A DNA stretch of 64,000 nucleotides from Acidaminococcus fermentans_A (GCF_052216985.1 NZ_JBQOUY010000013.1:15501-79500); one strand, 5' to 3'; positions 15,757-24,218 are shown, numbered from the stretch's first letter. Program-made: numbers and translations. The notes: generated by a model from the letters alone, not told the origin.

Positions 15757-17055
15757 ATGAAAAATGTAAAGATTTTGGGATTCCCACTTTGGCTGTATGC
15801 CGTCCTGACCCTGATCATGGTCATCCTGGGGGCCATGGATTGGCTGCCAGGGAATATGTTGGGTTCTTTGGCCTTTGCCCTGATCGTGGGAACGCTGCTG
15901 GGATATATCGGCAACCAGATCCCCGTATGGAAGACCTGGTTCGGCGGAGGGATGCTGTTTACCTGCCTGGTGGCAGGAGCCATGAACACGTTCCATCTAA
16001 TCGGACCCAATGCCCAAAAGGCCATCAATATCTTCAACGGCAAAACCGGTTTCCTGGACTTTTATATCTGCATGCTCATTACCGGATCTGTGCTGGCCCT
16101 GGAAAGGAAAGTCCTGATCAAATCCTTTGTAGGATATATCCCCACCATCTTGGGCGGCGTGGTATGTGCCCTGGGTCTGGCTGGGGCTGTAGGGCAACTG
16201 ACAGGAATCGGTTGGGTCAACGCAGTATGCAACTACGCCATCCCCATCATGGGAGGGGGGAACGGCGCCGGGATACAGCCCATGAGCCGGATGTGGGGCG
16301 CAGCTACCGGGATGGATGGGAATTCCTGGTACGCCACTGCTTTTGCAGTGATTTCCCTGGGGAATCTCATGGCTGTCATCATGAGCGCCTTCCTGAACAA
16401 GCTGGGGGAGATGAAACCGTCTTTGACCGGGCACGGACAGCTGATCCGGGGAGCCGAGAACCTGACGGCCGACAAGCAGGAATTCCATCCTGAATTCGCT
16501 GATTATGCTACCGGTCTGGCGCTGGGTTTGGTCTGTTATTGTACAGCTGATCTGTATGCAGCCCATGTTTCTGTCATCAACAATTATTTCCATCTGGGTT
16601 TCACCATCCACAAATTTGCCTATATGGTGGTCTTCATCGCCCTGCTGAACGTTTCCAACATCCTGCCCCACAATGTGAAGGCAGGAGCCATCGGGATGCA
16701 GCGCTTCTTCGTCAGCTATATGTCCTATCCGTTGATGATCACGGTGGGGATCGGCACCACCCTGGAAGACTATGCCAAGGTGTTCGTCAATCCGGCCAAC
16801 CTGCTGGTCATCGTGGTGACTGTCTTCGGTGCCATGCTGGGGACCCTGCTGGTGGGCTCTCTGTTCCATTATTATCCTGTGGAAGGCATGCTCACCGCCG
16901 GCCTCTGCATGGCCAATGGGGGCGGCTCTGGAGACGTCCAGTGCCTGGGGGCAGCCAACCGGATGGAAATGATGTCCTATGCCCAGATCTCTTCCCGGAT
17001 CGGCGGGGCCATCATGCTGGTGATCGCCAGTTATTTCTTTGGCAAATTCTTGTGA
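15757..17055 (+). CDS. second 2-hydroxycarboxylate transporter (2HCT family)
   Basis: 432 residues, a paralogue of the symporter at 11715. Signature loops are GGGNGAGIQPMSRMWG near residue 170 and CMANGGGSGDVQCLGAANRM followed by QISSRIGGA near the end. The start ATG follows GGAGG. The paired loops differ from those of the first copy (NGAG versus MGAG, NGGGSGD versus NMGGTGD), suggesting a different substrate or exchange mode, for example malate, citramalate or lactate. It lies downstream of citF behind a terminator, and no other gene in the window duplicates this family. Confidence 0.88.
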   Translation: MKNVKILGFPLWLYAVLTLIMVILGAMDWLPGNMLGSLAFALIVGTLLGYIGNQIPVWKTWFGGGMLFTCLVAGAMNTFHLIGPNAQKAINIFNGKTGFLDFYICMLITGSVLALERKVLIKSFVGYIPTILGGVVCALGLAGAVGQLTGIGWVNAVCNYAIPIMGGGNGAGIQPMSRMWGAATGMDGNSWYATAFAVISLGNLMAVIMSAFLNKLGEMKPSLTGHGQLIRGAENLTADKQEFHPEFADYATGLALGLVCYCTADLYAAHVSVINNYFHLGFTIHKFAYMVVFIALLNVSNILPHNVKAGAIGMQRFFVSYMSYPLMITVGIGTTLEDYAKVFVNPANLLVIVVTVFGAMLGTLLVGSLFHYYPVEGMLTAGLCMANGGGSGDVQCLGAANRMEMMSYAQISSRIGGAIMLVIASYFFGKFL

Positions 17056-17057
17056 CG

Positions 17058-17078
17058 GGATCTGCAGGCCGCAGATCC
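17058..17078 (+). other. intergenic hairpin without T-run
   Basis: GGATCTGC (17058-17065) and GCAGATCC (17071-17078) form an 8-bp stem with a five-base loop directly after the symporter stop. With no T-run it is unlikely to terminate; an RNA-stability or processing role is possible. Confidence 0.4.
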
Positions 17079-17111
17079 TAAAGGCAGTCATGGTTTTACA
17101 GGAGGCAGAAA

Positions 17112-17927
17112 ATGAATGTATTAGCGGATCATTTATCCAAGGAAGTCCAGCAGAATCTCTTTGGCAATGCGGACCTGAACATGCTCTGGTCCTGCCAGGC
17201 GTTTCCCCAGTTCTGTTATTGGGTCCATGTGCCGGATGCCTGGCGGACTGAAGAAAATCCCCATTGCAATCTTTTGGTGATCATCCATGGCACGGGCTGT
17301 GCTGCAGAGAACTATGTCCGGGAAGCCACCCAATGGGCGGATGCACACCATACGGCAATCCTGGCGCCCCTCTTTCCCAGCGGGCTGATCGACCGGAACG
17401 ATTTCAACAGCTACAAACTGCTGGCTTGTGACGGGATCCGGTATGATCAGGTCCTTCTGGCCATGATCCAGGAAATGGAGAAGCGGTATCCTGGAGTGGA
17501 TGGGAAAAAGTTCTTCTTATTCGGCCATTCCGGAGGAGGACAATTCACCAACCGGTTCCTGCTGGTCCACCCTGACAGGGTGAAAGCCGTATCCATCGGG
17601 GCACCGGGCCGTCCCACTTTCCTCGATTTCCAGACGGATTATTTCTGGGGCGTACGGAATTTCCGGGACGTCTTTGACAAAGACTTGGATCTGGATGCAG
17701 TACGGGAAGTCCCTGTACAGATTACCGTAGGGGCTCTGGATACGAAATATATCGGAGAATCCCCTTACGGGACCAACCGGGTGGCCAGGATGAAGAGCCT
17801 GGAAAAGAATTTCAAGGACAATGGAATCAAAGAGGTCGAACTGACAATCATCCCTGGAATCGAACATGTGGACGGGGACCGGGAACGGATCGAAGCCTGT
17901 ACGGCTTTCTTTGCCAAGTTCCTGTGA
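17112..17927 (+). CDS. alpha/beta hydrolase (esterase/depolymerase-like)
   Basis: 271 residues without a signal peptide. The nucleophile elbow FGHSGGGQFTNRF near residue 137 contains the catalytic Ser; an oxyanion motif IIHGTGCAAENYV and a C-terminal GIEHVDGD with the probable catalytic His complete the fold. It resembles the PHB-depolymerase/esterase branch of the superfamily. It may be transcribed with the second 2HCT gene, since only a hairpin lacking a T-run separates them. The substrate is unknown; an ester of an imported hydroxyacid would fit the context. Confidence 0.75.
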   Translation: MNVLADHLSKEVQQNLFGNADLNMLWSCQAFPQFCYWVHVPDAWRTEENPHCNLLVIIHGTGCAAENYVREATQWADAHHTAILAPLFPSGLIDRNDFNSYKLLACDGIRYDQVLLAMIQEMEKRYPGVDGKKFFLFGHSGGGQFTNRFLLVHPDRVKAVSIGAPGRPTFLDFQTDYFWGVRNFRDVFDKDLDLDAVREVPVQITVGALDTKYIGESPYGTNRVARMKSLEKNFKDNGIKEVELTIIPGIEHVDGDRERIEACTAFFAKFL

Positions 17928-17948
17928 GGGAAAACAAAAATCCATTTT

Positions 17949-18005
17949 AAAAAGGCTGTGAAATGCTGTCGGCAAATTGTGCCGGCGGCTTTCACAGCCT
18001 TTTTT
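17949..18005 (+). terminator. hairpin terminator between convergent genes
   Basis: Arms 17949-17963 and 17990-18004 pair over 15 bp (core AAGGCTGTGAAA / TTTCACAGCCTT). The T-run of the right arm also reaches the end of the minus-strand GntR gene. Same core as the hairpins at 9162 and 26402. Confidence 0.8.
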
Positions 18006-18667
18006 CAGGAGTCTTTCCTGCCCAGATAGGCAAGTACATTGTCTTCACTGCGGCGGATATGTCTTTCCATGGCTTCTTTGGCAGCCTGTGGCTGATGGTC
18101 CCGGATATTTTCCAGGATTTGGATGTGTTCTTCCGTAGACAGGCGGTAATGTTTCTGTTCTTCGGGGATGGCATGACCGGTGCTGGGGCCGTTCCACAAT
18201 TCCATCAGATAGGTGGTCAGCTTTTGGTTGTCCGCAGCTTCCCAGATGGCCATATGGACGGATTGATTCAGTTCTTCATAGCTTTTGTCATCGATGGAAT
18301 CCAAACGGCTTTCCATGTCCTTCAGCCTTGCAATATATGTATCTGCATCCTTCAAGCCTTTTTCAGCAGCTTTGTAAGCGGCTGTGGATTCCAGCAGGAT
18401 CCGCATTTCAAACGTATCCTGGATGAATTTTTGATCGATTTTATTGACGATGGCACCTTTGCTCATCCGTAAAGTGATCAGGCCTTCCGCCGCCAGGGTC
18501 TGGAAGGCTTCCCGTACAGGGGTGCGGCTGATGCCCAGCTGCTCGGCAATGGCCGTCAGGCTCAGTTCCTGCCCGGATTTGTATTCTCCGCTGTAGATGG
18601 CACGTTTTAAAATAGAAGTCACCCGAACCCGTGTGGGGACCATTTTTAGGGTTTGCATGGTTATCAC
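18005..18667 (-). CDS. GntR-family regulator, FCD subfamily
   Basis: 220 residues from GTG 18667; ATG 18658 is an alternative. The N-terminal winged helix (SLTAIAEQLGISRTPVREAF, then LAAEGLIT) is followed by an all-helical FCD ligand domain with metal-site-type residues (NQSVHMAIWEAA, and ERHIRRSEDNV near the end). FCD members usually bind carboxylates. It is divergent from the aconitase-family operon. Two identical palindromes in the spacer suggest that it represses both itself and that operon. Confidence 0.9.
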   Translation of the reverse strand: MITMQTLKMVPTRVRVTSILKRAIYSGEYKSGQELSLTAIAEQLGISRTPVREAFQTLAAEGLITLRMSKGAIVNKIDQKFIQDTFEMRILLESTAAYKAAEKGLKDADTYIARLKDMESRLDSIDDKSYEELNQSVHMAIWEAADNQKLTTYLMELWNGPSTGHAIPEEQKHYRLSTEEHIQILENIRDHQPQAAKEAMERHIRRSEDNVLAYLGRKDS

Positions 18668-18694
18668 AATCTCCTATTTACATTCTTCCATTCT

Positions 18695-18723
18695 ATTTTA
18701 TGCGGTTTTTGGCAGGAGTTCAA
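18695..18723 (-). promoter_or_regulatory. probable promoter of the GntR gene
   Basis: On the minus strand TTGAAC (18718-18723), a 17-nt spacer and TAAAAT (18695-18700). The first palindromic operator lies just upstream of this -35 box. Confidence 0.5.
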
Positions 18724-18751
18724 CAAGTTTTCTTTGGAATCAAAGAAGAAA

Positions 18752-18767
18752 ATATCGTATACGATAT
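18752..18767. promoter_or_regulatory. palindromic operator, copy 1
   Basis: A 16-nt perfect palindrome, ATATCGTATACGATAT. An identical 16-mer occurs at 18849. It lies about 85 bases from the GntR start, suggesting autoregulation. Confidence 0.7.
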
Positions 18768-18801
18768 ACGATTTGTAGCTAAATATCAGAAAATTTCATT
18801 T

Positions 18802-18830
18802 TTGGATTGTGTTTTTGGAAGAAATATGGT
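18802..18830 (+). promoter_or_regulatory. probable promoter of the aconitase-family operon
   Basis: TTGGAT (18802-18807), a 17-nt spacer and TATGGT (18825-18830). Operator copy 2 begins 19 bases after the -10 box, where bound repressor would block RNA polymerase. Confidence 0.5.
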
Positions 18831-18848
18831 AAAAATACCACATACGAA

Positions 18849-18864
18849 ATATCGTATACGATAT
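18849..18864. promoter_or_regulatory. palindromic operator, copy 2
   Basis: Identical to copy 1 (ATATCGTATACGATAT) with a 97-bp centre-to-centre distance. It sits between the likely promoter and the start codon at 18912. Spacing near a whole number of helical turns could allow looping between bound dimers. Confidence 0.7.
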
Positions 18865-18911
18865 ATGATATTTAAAAACAGATCCAGGGAAAACAGGGGG
18901 AGGAATATCCA

Positions 18912-20171
18912 ATGCATGCCATTGAGAAAATCTTTGCAAAGAATGCCGGCAAAAAGACGGTAGAAACCGGTGAAATCGTGATGGCCAAGGTGGATTTCGC
19001 AGAGATCAATGATCTGTATCTGCAGACGGTCTACTCTTTTTATGAGATGGGAGGGGAAAAGGTCTGGGACAATACCCGCTGCGCTTTTGTCTTCGACCAT
19101 TATGCTCCCTGTCCTACCATCAAGAGTGCCCAGAATCATAAGGAAATGCGGGAATTTGCCCAGAAGAACAACCTGAAATACCATTTCGACACCAACTGCG
19201 GGGTCTGCCATCAGGTCATGCCGGAAGCCGGCCTGATCTATCCTGGGATGATCGTGGTGGCTACGGACAGCCATACGACAACCCATGGCGCCTTTGGTGC
19301 AGTGGGCACGGGCTGCGGAGCCACGGATATGGCCACCATCCTGATGACGGGGGAACTGTGGTTCCGGATCCCTGAAATCATCGAAGTGCGGCTGGAAGGG
19401 GAAGCCCCCAAGGGCGTATTCCCCAAAGACGTGATCCTGGCTGTGCTGGGAAAGATCCGGGCCGATGGAGCGGTGTACAAAGCCATCGATTTCACCGGTA
19501 GCTATGTGGAGAACCTGAATGTGGCAGGACGGATGACCATCTGCAACATGGCTGTGGAAATGGGCGCCAAGACGGCCTATATACAGCCGAACCAGGCCGT
19601 GCTGGATTACGTAAAGGCACGTGCCGTCCGTCCCTTTGAAGTGCAGTACACCGACCCAGGGTATACCTATGCAGAAAGCTATACTTTCGATGTTTCCCAA
19701 TTGGAACCGGAACTGTCCTGCCCCAGCAGTGTGGAAAATGTCCATACCCTCTCCAGCGTAGTGGCCCAGGGGCCGGTGAAGCTGAACCAGGGCTATATCG
19801 GATCCTGTACGGGAGGACGGGAAGAAGACATTGCCATTGCCGCAAAGATCCTGAAAGGGAGACATATCCCGGAATATACCCGCCTGGTGGTGATCCCAGC
19901 TTCCAATGAAGTGATGGAGAAATGCCTGGAAAAAGGGTATATCCAAGATCTGATCAAGGCTGGGGCGACCATTTCCACCCCTGGATGCGGGGCCTGCCTG
20001 GGAGCCCATGAAGGGGTGCTGACCGCCGGAGAGGTCTGCATCACCAGCACCAACCGGAATTTCCCGGGACGGATGGGATCCACGGAAGCCCTGATGTACC
20101 TGGCCAGCCCGGCTACGGTGGCAGCCAGCATGGTGACCGGATATATCACGGATCCCCGGAAGTATCTGTAA
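18912..20171 (+). CDS. aconitase/isopropylmalate dehydratase family, large subunit
   Basis: 419 residues, the usual size for the LeuC/homoaconitase group. Iron-sulfur ligands are visible as C299 (GSCTGGREED) and C359/C362 (GCGACLGAHEG). Active-site motifs are VFDHYAPCP, ATDSHTTTHGAFGAVGTGCG and the Arg-rich STNRNFPGRMGS. The family hydrates or dehydrates 2- or 3-hydroxyacids such as isopropylmalate, homocitrate, citramalate or dimethylmalate. With no leuA, leuB or homocitrate synthase beside it and a GntP permease downstream, it is probably catabolic for an imported hydroxyacid. Confidence 0.88.
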   Translation: MHAIEKIFAKNAGKKTVETGEIVMAKVDFAEINDLYLQTVYSFYEMGGEKVWDNTRCAFVFDHYAPCPTIKSAQNHKEMREFAQKNNLKYHFDTNCGVCHQVMPEAGLIYPGMIVVATDSHTTTHGAFGAVGTGCGATDMATILMTGELWFRIPEIIEVRLEGEAPKGVFPKDVILAVLGKIRADGAVYKAIDFTGSYVENLNVAGRMTICNMAVEMGAKTAYIQPNQAVLDYVKARAVRPFEVQYTDPGYTYAESYTFDVSQLEPELSCPSSVENVHTLSSVVAQGPVKLNQGYIGSCTGGREEDIAIAAKILKGRHIPEYTRLVVIPASNEVMEKCLEKGYIQDLIKAGATISTPGCGACLGAHEGVLTAGEVCITSTNRNFPGRMGSTEALMYLASPATVAASMVTGYITDPRKYL

Positions 20172-20190
20172 GGTGAAGGAGGAAGCAGAG

Positions 20191-20706
20191 ATGGAAACAA
20201 GGGTAACGGGAAAAATCATTGTAGTGGGAGACAACATCGATACGGATCAGATCTATCCGGGGCGGTATCTGGATATCGTAGACCCCAAAGAAATCGGCAG
20301 CCACTGCCTGTGCGGAGTGGATGAAAACATCGCTGCCAGTTTTCCCAAGGGAGGCATGGTGGTGGCCGGCCGGAATTTTGGCTGCGGGTCTTCCCGGGAA
20401 CATGCCCCTATCGCGCTTTTGAATATGGGTGCCAAAGCGGTACTGGCAGATTCTTTTGCCCGGATCTTTTTCCGGAATGCCATCAATCTGGGACTTCTGC
20501 CCATTATCTGCAAGGGATTGAAGGACAAGGTGAAAGATGGGATGACCCTGATCCTGGACCTGGAAAAGTATCAGGTGACGGTGCAGGAAACCGGGGAAAC
20601 CTATCCCTGTGAGAAACTGGGACCCCAGGCCATGAAGATCCTGGAAGCCGGGGGCATCAAACCGCTCATGCGGGCAAGATTCGCCAAAGAAAAAACGGGC
20701 AAGTAA
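20191..20706 (+). CDS. aconitase/isopropylmalate dehydratase family, small subunit
   Basis: 171 residues from ATG 20191, eight bases after AAGGAGG; an in-frame GTG at 20173 precedes that site and is rejected. LeuD-type swivel domain with GDNIDTDQIYPGRYL and the substrate loop NFGCGSSREHAPIALLNMG, then ADSFARIFFRNAINLGL. It pairs with the preceding large subunit to form the active dehydratase. Confidence 0.88.
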   Translation: METRVTGKIIVVGDNIDTDQIYPGRYLDIVDPKEIGSHCLCGVDENIAASFPKGGMVVAGRNFGCGSSREHAPIALLNMGAKAVLADSFARIFFRNAINLGLLPIICKGLKDKVKDGMTLILDLEKYQVTVQETGETYPCEKLGPQAMKILEAGGIKPLMRARFAKEKTGK

Positions 20707-20727
20707 AACGAAAGGGGGAAGTACATC

Positions 20728-22062
20728 ATGCCTATCGAGCTGGTGTTTGTCATCGGGATTGCGGTACTGCTTTTCCTGTGCCTGAAAGTGAAAGCCAATG
20801 CGTTCATGGCACTCCTGGCTACGGCCCTGGTCATGGGGATGCTCTCCGGTCTGGGAGGACCGGCAACGGTGAAGACCATTACTTCTGGGTTTGCCGGGAC
20901 GGTAAAGAGCATCGGGATCGTCATCATTTTCGGGATCCTGCTGGGGAACTATCTGGATGCAGCCAAGGGGACCAATCGGATGGCCATCGATGCGGTCCGG
21001 CTGGTGGGGCAGAAGAGAGCCAGTCTGGCCATGGCCATCACAGGATATCTGGTTTCCATCCCTGTTTTTTCGGATGCTGCCTGTGTCATCCTGGCTCCTT
21101 TGGTGAAAGCCATCCATCGGAAGACCGGGATTCCCTTGGCCGTACTGGCGGTCAGCCTGTCCGGGGGACTCCTGGCCACCCACGTGTACGTGCCTCCTAC
21201 ACCAGGGCCCCTGGCTGCGGCAGGACTGCTGGGCATCGATATCGGCCAGGCCATCCTCTGGGGAGCTTTTGCTGCTGTATTTATGACGGCAGCCGGCTGG
21301 ATCTTTGCGGAAACGTATCTGCGCAGCCGTCCGGAATGCTATTACCATTTCCAGCCAGATGCACAGAAAGAGGAAGAAGCCGCTTTTGATGACAATACGG
21401 ATGATCTGCCGGGGACTTTGGCCAGTCTCATCCCTCTGGTGATTCCTCTGCTGCTCATTGTGGGGAATACTACGGCTGCCATGCTGCTGCCTAAGAAACA
21501 TCCGCTGTTGGCTGTGACTTCCTTTATCGGCGATGCCAACATCGCCCTGGCAATCGGTGCACTCCTGGCCATCCTTACCTTGGGAAAACGGATGGGGGGA
21601 GAAAAGGTACTGAAAATCATGGATACCACCCTGAAAGACGCCGGGCCCATCGTATTCATCACCTCTGCCGGCGGGGCATTAGGTGCTGTGCTGAAAGCCT
21701 CCGGAGCTGGTGCCAGCCTGGCCCAGATGGTCATCGACACCGGGCTGCCCTTCATCTTGATCCCGTTTGTCATCTCTGGATTGCTAAAAATCGTCCAGGG
21801 CAGCGGCACCGTTGCCGTGACCACCGCTGCCACCTTGTGTGCTCCCATTGCCAGCAGCCTGGGACTGAATCCCATCCTGATCTTCCTGGCTTCCGGAGCT
21901 GGTGCCAGATCTTGCTGCCACGTGAACGACTCCTATTTCTGGGTGTATACCAATTGTATGGGCTTTGATATGAAAACTGGGCTGAAGACCCTTTCCATCA
22001 GCAATATCTTCATGGCGTTGGGAGGTCTTCTGGCCACGTATGTCGCCAGTTTCTGGCTGTAA
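20728..22062 (+). CDS. GntP-family carboxylate:proton symporter
   Basis: 444 residues, about 12 membrane segments. Family motifs: GYLVSIPVFSDAACVILAPL, LSGGLLATHVYVPPTPGPLA, TSAGGALGAVLKASGAG and CCHVNDSYFWVYTN. GntP members carry gluconate, glycerate, hydroxybutyrate or related acids. It is the third gene of the aconitase-family operon, 21 bases after the small subunit, and so most likely imports the substrate of that dehydratase. The Cys pair in ARSCCHVND replaces the residues seen in the second GntP copy (GAGSMTVSHANDSYF). Confidence 0.88.
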   Translation: MPIELVFVIGIAVLLFLCLKVKANAFMALLATALVMGMLSGLGGPATVKTITSGFAGTVKSIGIVIIFGILLGNYLDAAKGTNRMAIDAVRLVGQKRASLAMAITGYLVSIPVFSDAACVILAPLVKAIHRKTGIPLAVLAVSLSGGLLATHVYVPPTPGPLAAAGLLGIDIGQAILWGAFAAVFMTAAGWIFAETYLRSRPECYYHFQPDAQKEEEAAFDDNTDDLPGTLASLIPLVIPLLLIVGNTTAAMLLPKKHPLLAVTSFIGDANIALAIGALLAILTLGKRMGGEKVLKIMDTTLKDAGPIVFITSAGGALGAVLKASGAGASLAQMVIDTGLPFILIPFVISGLLKIVQGSGTVAVTTAATLCAPIASSLGLNPILIFLASGAGARSCCHVNDSYFWVYTNCMGFDMKTGLKTLSISNIFMALGGLLATYVASFWL

Positions 22063-22093
22063 GGACTTATAAAACTTTTTGAAAATGGATCGG

Positions 22094-22140
22094 CTCTCTG
22101 GAAAACCTTCGGACGGAGGTCTTCCAGAGAGATTTTTTTT
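22094..22140 (+). terminator. hairpin terminator after GntP
   Basis: CTCTCTGG (22094-22101) and CCAGAGAG (22124-22131) with additional inner pairing, then a run of eight T. Confidence 0.85.
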
Positions 22141-22228
22141 GCAAAAATTGGACAAGAATACTTATTATAAAAACTTTGCTTACACATAAATAAAGAAAAT
22201 AAAAATAAATGCAAAGAAATGGTTGCAT

Positions 22229-22272
22229 CCCATCATTTATTATAATATTATAATATTATAATAAATGATGGG
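22229..22272. repeat. 44-nt perfect palindrome upstream of the SLC13 gene
   Basis: Bases 22229-22272 read identically on both strands. The outer GC part (CCCATCATTTATTATAATAT) flanks an AT-rich centre between 22250 and 22251. The right edge runs into the ribosome binding site of the gene at 22284 (GGGAGGGG starts at 22271). As RNA it would fold into a 20-bp or longer hairpin touching that site; as DNA it could bind a dimeric regulator or extrude a cruciform. Confidence 0.75.
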
Positions 22273-22283
22273 GAGGGGAAAAT

Positions 22284-23534
22284 ATGACGTGGCAGATGAT
22301 TTTGGTCATTGCATTATTTTTCTGGATTTTCATTGCATTGAATTGGAAAATCGCCGATCCGGTGATTGTGGGGATTTCCATTCCAACGATCCTGGCTTTG
22401 GCCGGCATCTTGAAACCGGCTACCGCCTTTTCGGATTTCTCCAATTCCACCTGTATGTTCTTCATGAGCATGTTCGTCATTGGTCGGGCCATCATGAAAA
22501 CAGGGCTGGCCGATACCATCGGAAGTACCATCATCAACTTGATCGGGAAAACGGAAAAACGGCTGACTTTGAGTGTAGCTGTGGTTGCTGCTAGCATGAG
22601 TGCTTTTTTGAATGATACAGGGACGACCGGCTGCCTGATGCCCATCGTGGGGGCTATGGCACAGAAGGCACAGGTCAAGCTGTCCAAGATTTATATGACG
22701 CTGGCGTTCTTTGCTTCTATGGGAGGAACCATCACCTTGATCGGTACGACCCCTCACATCATCGCCGGCGGCCTATTGGAAAAATCCGGGTACCAGGGGT
22801 ATGGGTTCTTTGAATTTACGAAAGTCGGCCTGCCCATTACCATCATCGGACTGATTTATATGTATTTTTTCGGGTATCATACGCTGCCTGAAGTGGAAAC
22901 CAGCTATGATCAGGTCCCTCCCGTCGCTCATAAAGACAAACGGGGAATGATCATTACCTCTGTTGTTTTTGTGATTTTGGTGATTGCCCTTGCCACGAAA
23001 ATCATGCCGTTCCATTTGGCAGCCGTCCTGGGAGCCATGATTGTAGTGGTGACTCGGTGCATTACGGTAAATGATGCCCTGGATTCTTTCAGCATGCCCA
23101 CCTTATTCCTGGTTGCCGGGGTCTTTCCGCTGAGCGGAGCTATGGCCAAAACCGGTGTTACCCAGATGATCATCGACTTTACTTCTCAATATGCAACATC
23201 TGTCAGCCCTTATGCGGCCATCCTGATCATTTCCGGGCTGACTGCTTTCTTGACCCAGTTCATGATGAAGACTTCTCTTTCGGCCATTATGCTTCCCATG
23301 GGAATCGTTTATGCCCAGTCTCTGCATTTGGATCCACGGGGTGTGGTCATGGCCATCGCCGTTGCTTCGTCCCTGGCTTTCTGCACGCCTTTTGGTACAG
23401 GGCCCAACCTGTTGGTCTGGAAACCGGGCGGATATGAGATCAAGGATTATTTCAAGACAGGACTGCCGCTCCTGGTGATGGCATGGCTTGTATCTTCAAC
23501 GATTATCTGGTATTTTTACGAGTTTGCCAAATAA
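22284..23534 (+). CDS. SLC13/DASS-type anion symporter
   Basis: 416 residues, about 11 membrane segments. It has the two pseudo-symmetric substrate motifs typical of the SLC13/ArsB superfamily: SAFLNDTGTTGCLMPIVG near residue 105 with GTITLIGTTPHII, and a C-terminal half with TQFMMKTSLSAIMLPMG and CTPFGTGPNLLV. The family moves di- and tricarboxylates or sulfate with sodium. It heads an operon with an RraA-like protein and an M20 amidohydrolase. The 44-nt palindrome covers its leader. Confidence 0.85.
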   Translation: MTWQMILVIALFFWIFIALNWKIADPVIVGISIPTILALAGILKPATAFSDFSNSTCMFFMSMFVIGRAIMKTGLADTIGSTIINLIGKTEKRLTLSVAVVAASMSAFLNDTGTTGCLMPIVGAMAQKAQVKLSKIYMTLAFFASMGGTITLIGTTPHIIAGGLLEKSGYQGYGFFEFTKVGLPITIIGLIYMYFFGYHTLPEVETSYDQVPPVAHKDKRGMIITSVVFVILVIALATKIMPFHLAAVLGAMIVVVTRCITVNDALDSFSMPTLFLVAGVFPLSGAMAKTGVTQMIIDFTSQYATSVSPYAAILIISGLTAFLTQFMMKTSLSAIMLPMGIVYAQSLHLDPRGVVMAIAVASSLAFCTPFGTGPNLLVWKPGGYEIKDYFKTGLPLLVMAWLVSSTIIWYFYEFAK

Positions 23535-23564
23535 AAGAGGTTCAATTTAGAGGAGGTCTTTTTT

Positions 23565-24218
23565 ATGTTTTTGATGAAAGAGCGTGTCCAAGGTGTAACT
23601 GACGAACTGCGGAAATTGTACGAAGACGTTTGTCCGTCCAGCATTGGCCATATGACGGATTTTGGTTTCATCACAAGTCTGAAGCCATTTCAAAAGGATT
23701 TCCACTTTGTAGGGAATGCAGTGACCGTTCAACTGCCTCATATGGATTCCATCGCAATCCATAAGGCCATCGATGTGGTGCAGCCTGGGGATGTGCTTTG
23801 TGTCAATACCTGCAATGAATATGACAGAGCGCCTCTAGGAGAACTGGTAGGCTATTCCTATAAGAAAAAAGGTGTAGCAGGCGTCATCATCGATGGCTGC
23901 ATCACTGATGTCAAAGCGCTGCAGGCCATGGATCTGCCCATTTTCTGCCGGGGTGTCAGTGCCCTGACGACCAGAAGTGTAGGCATTGAAGGGATGATTA
24001 ACGTACCCATTGCCATCGATAATGTGGTCATCAAACCGGGAGATCTGGTGGTTGCAGACGATGACGGGATTTTTGTGGTGGATCCGCAGTTTGCCAAAGA
24101 ATATGGCGAACGGGCTGTTGCCAAACAAAATGGAGAACCGGCAACGAAAAAACGGATCGATGCAGGGGAAAGCCTACCCCATATCAACGGAAATTATAAA
24201 TACTTTGAGAAAGCGTGA
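23565..24218 (+). CDS. RraA-like / 4-hydroxy-oxoacid aldolase-type protein
   Basis: 217 residues from ATG 23565 after AGGAGG. RraA fold signature: GELVGYSYKKKGVAGVIIDGCITDVKALQAMDLPIFCRG, of which GVAGVIIDGCITD is the key block with the Arg-to-Cys-region variation noted below, and later GDLVVADDDGIFVVDP. The family includes RNase E inhibitor RraA and class II aldolases that split 4-carboxy-4-hydroxy-2-oxoadipate. In those aldolases the block is usually G-x-V-x-D-G-x-x-R-D; here the position before D is Thr (ITD), not Arg, so aldolase activity is uncertain. Translationally coupled to the following amidohydrolase. Confidence 0.75.
   Translation: MFLMKERVQGVTDELRKLYEDVCPSSIGHMTDFGFITSLKPFQKDFHFVGNAVTVQLPHMDSIAIHKAIDVVQPGDVLCVNTCNEYDRAPLGELVGYSYKKKGVAGVIIDGCITDVKALQAMDLPIFCRGVSALTTRSVGIEGMINVPIAIDNVVIKPGDLVVADDDGIFVVDPQFAKEYGERAVAKQNGEPATKKRIDAGESLPHINGNYKYFEKA

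Noticed and set aside
20173..20190. GTG start for the dehydratase small subunit
   Set aside because: The codon precedes the AAGGAGG site, which is properly spaced only for ATG 20191.
22229..22272. Rho-independent terminator
   Set aside because: It is AT-rich, loop-free and placed at the ribosome binding site of the next gene; the true terminator of the previous operon is at 22094-22140.
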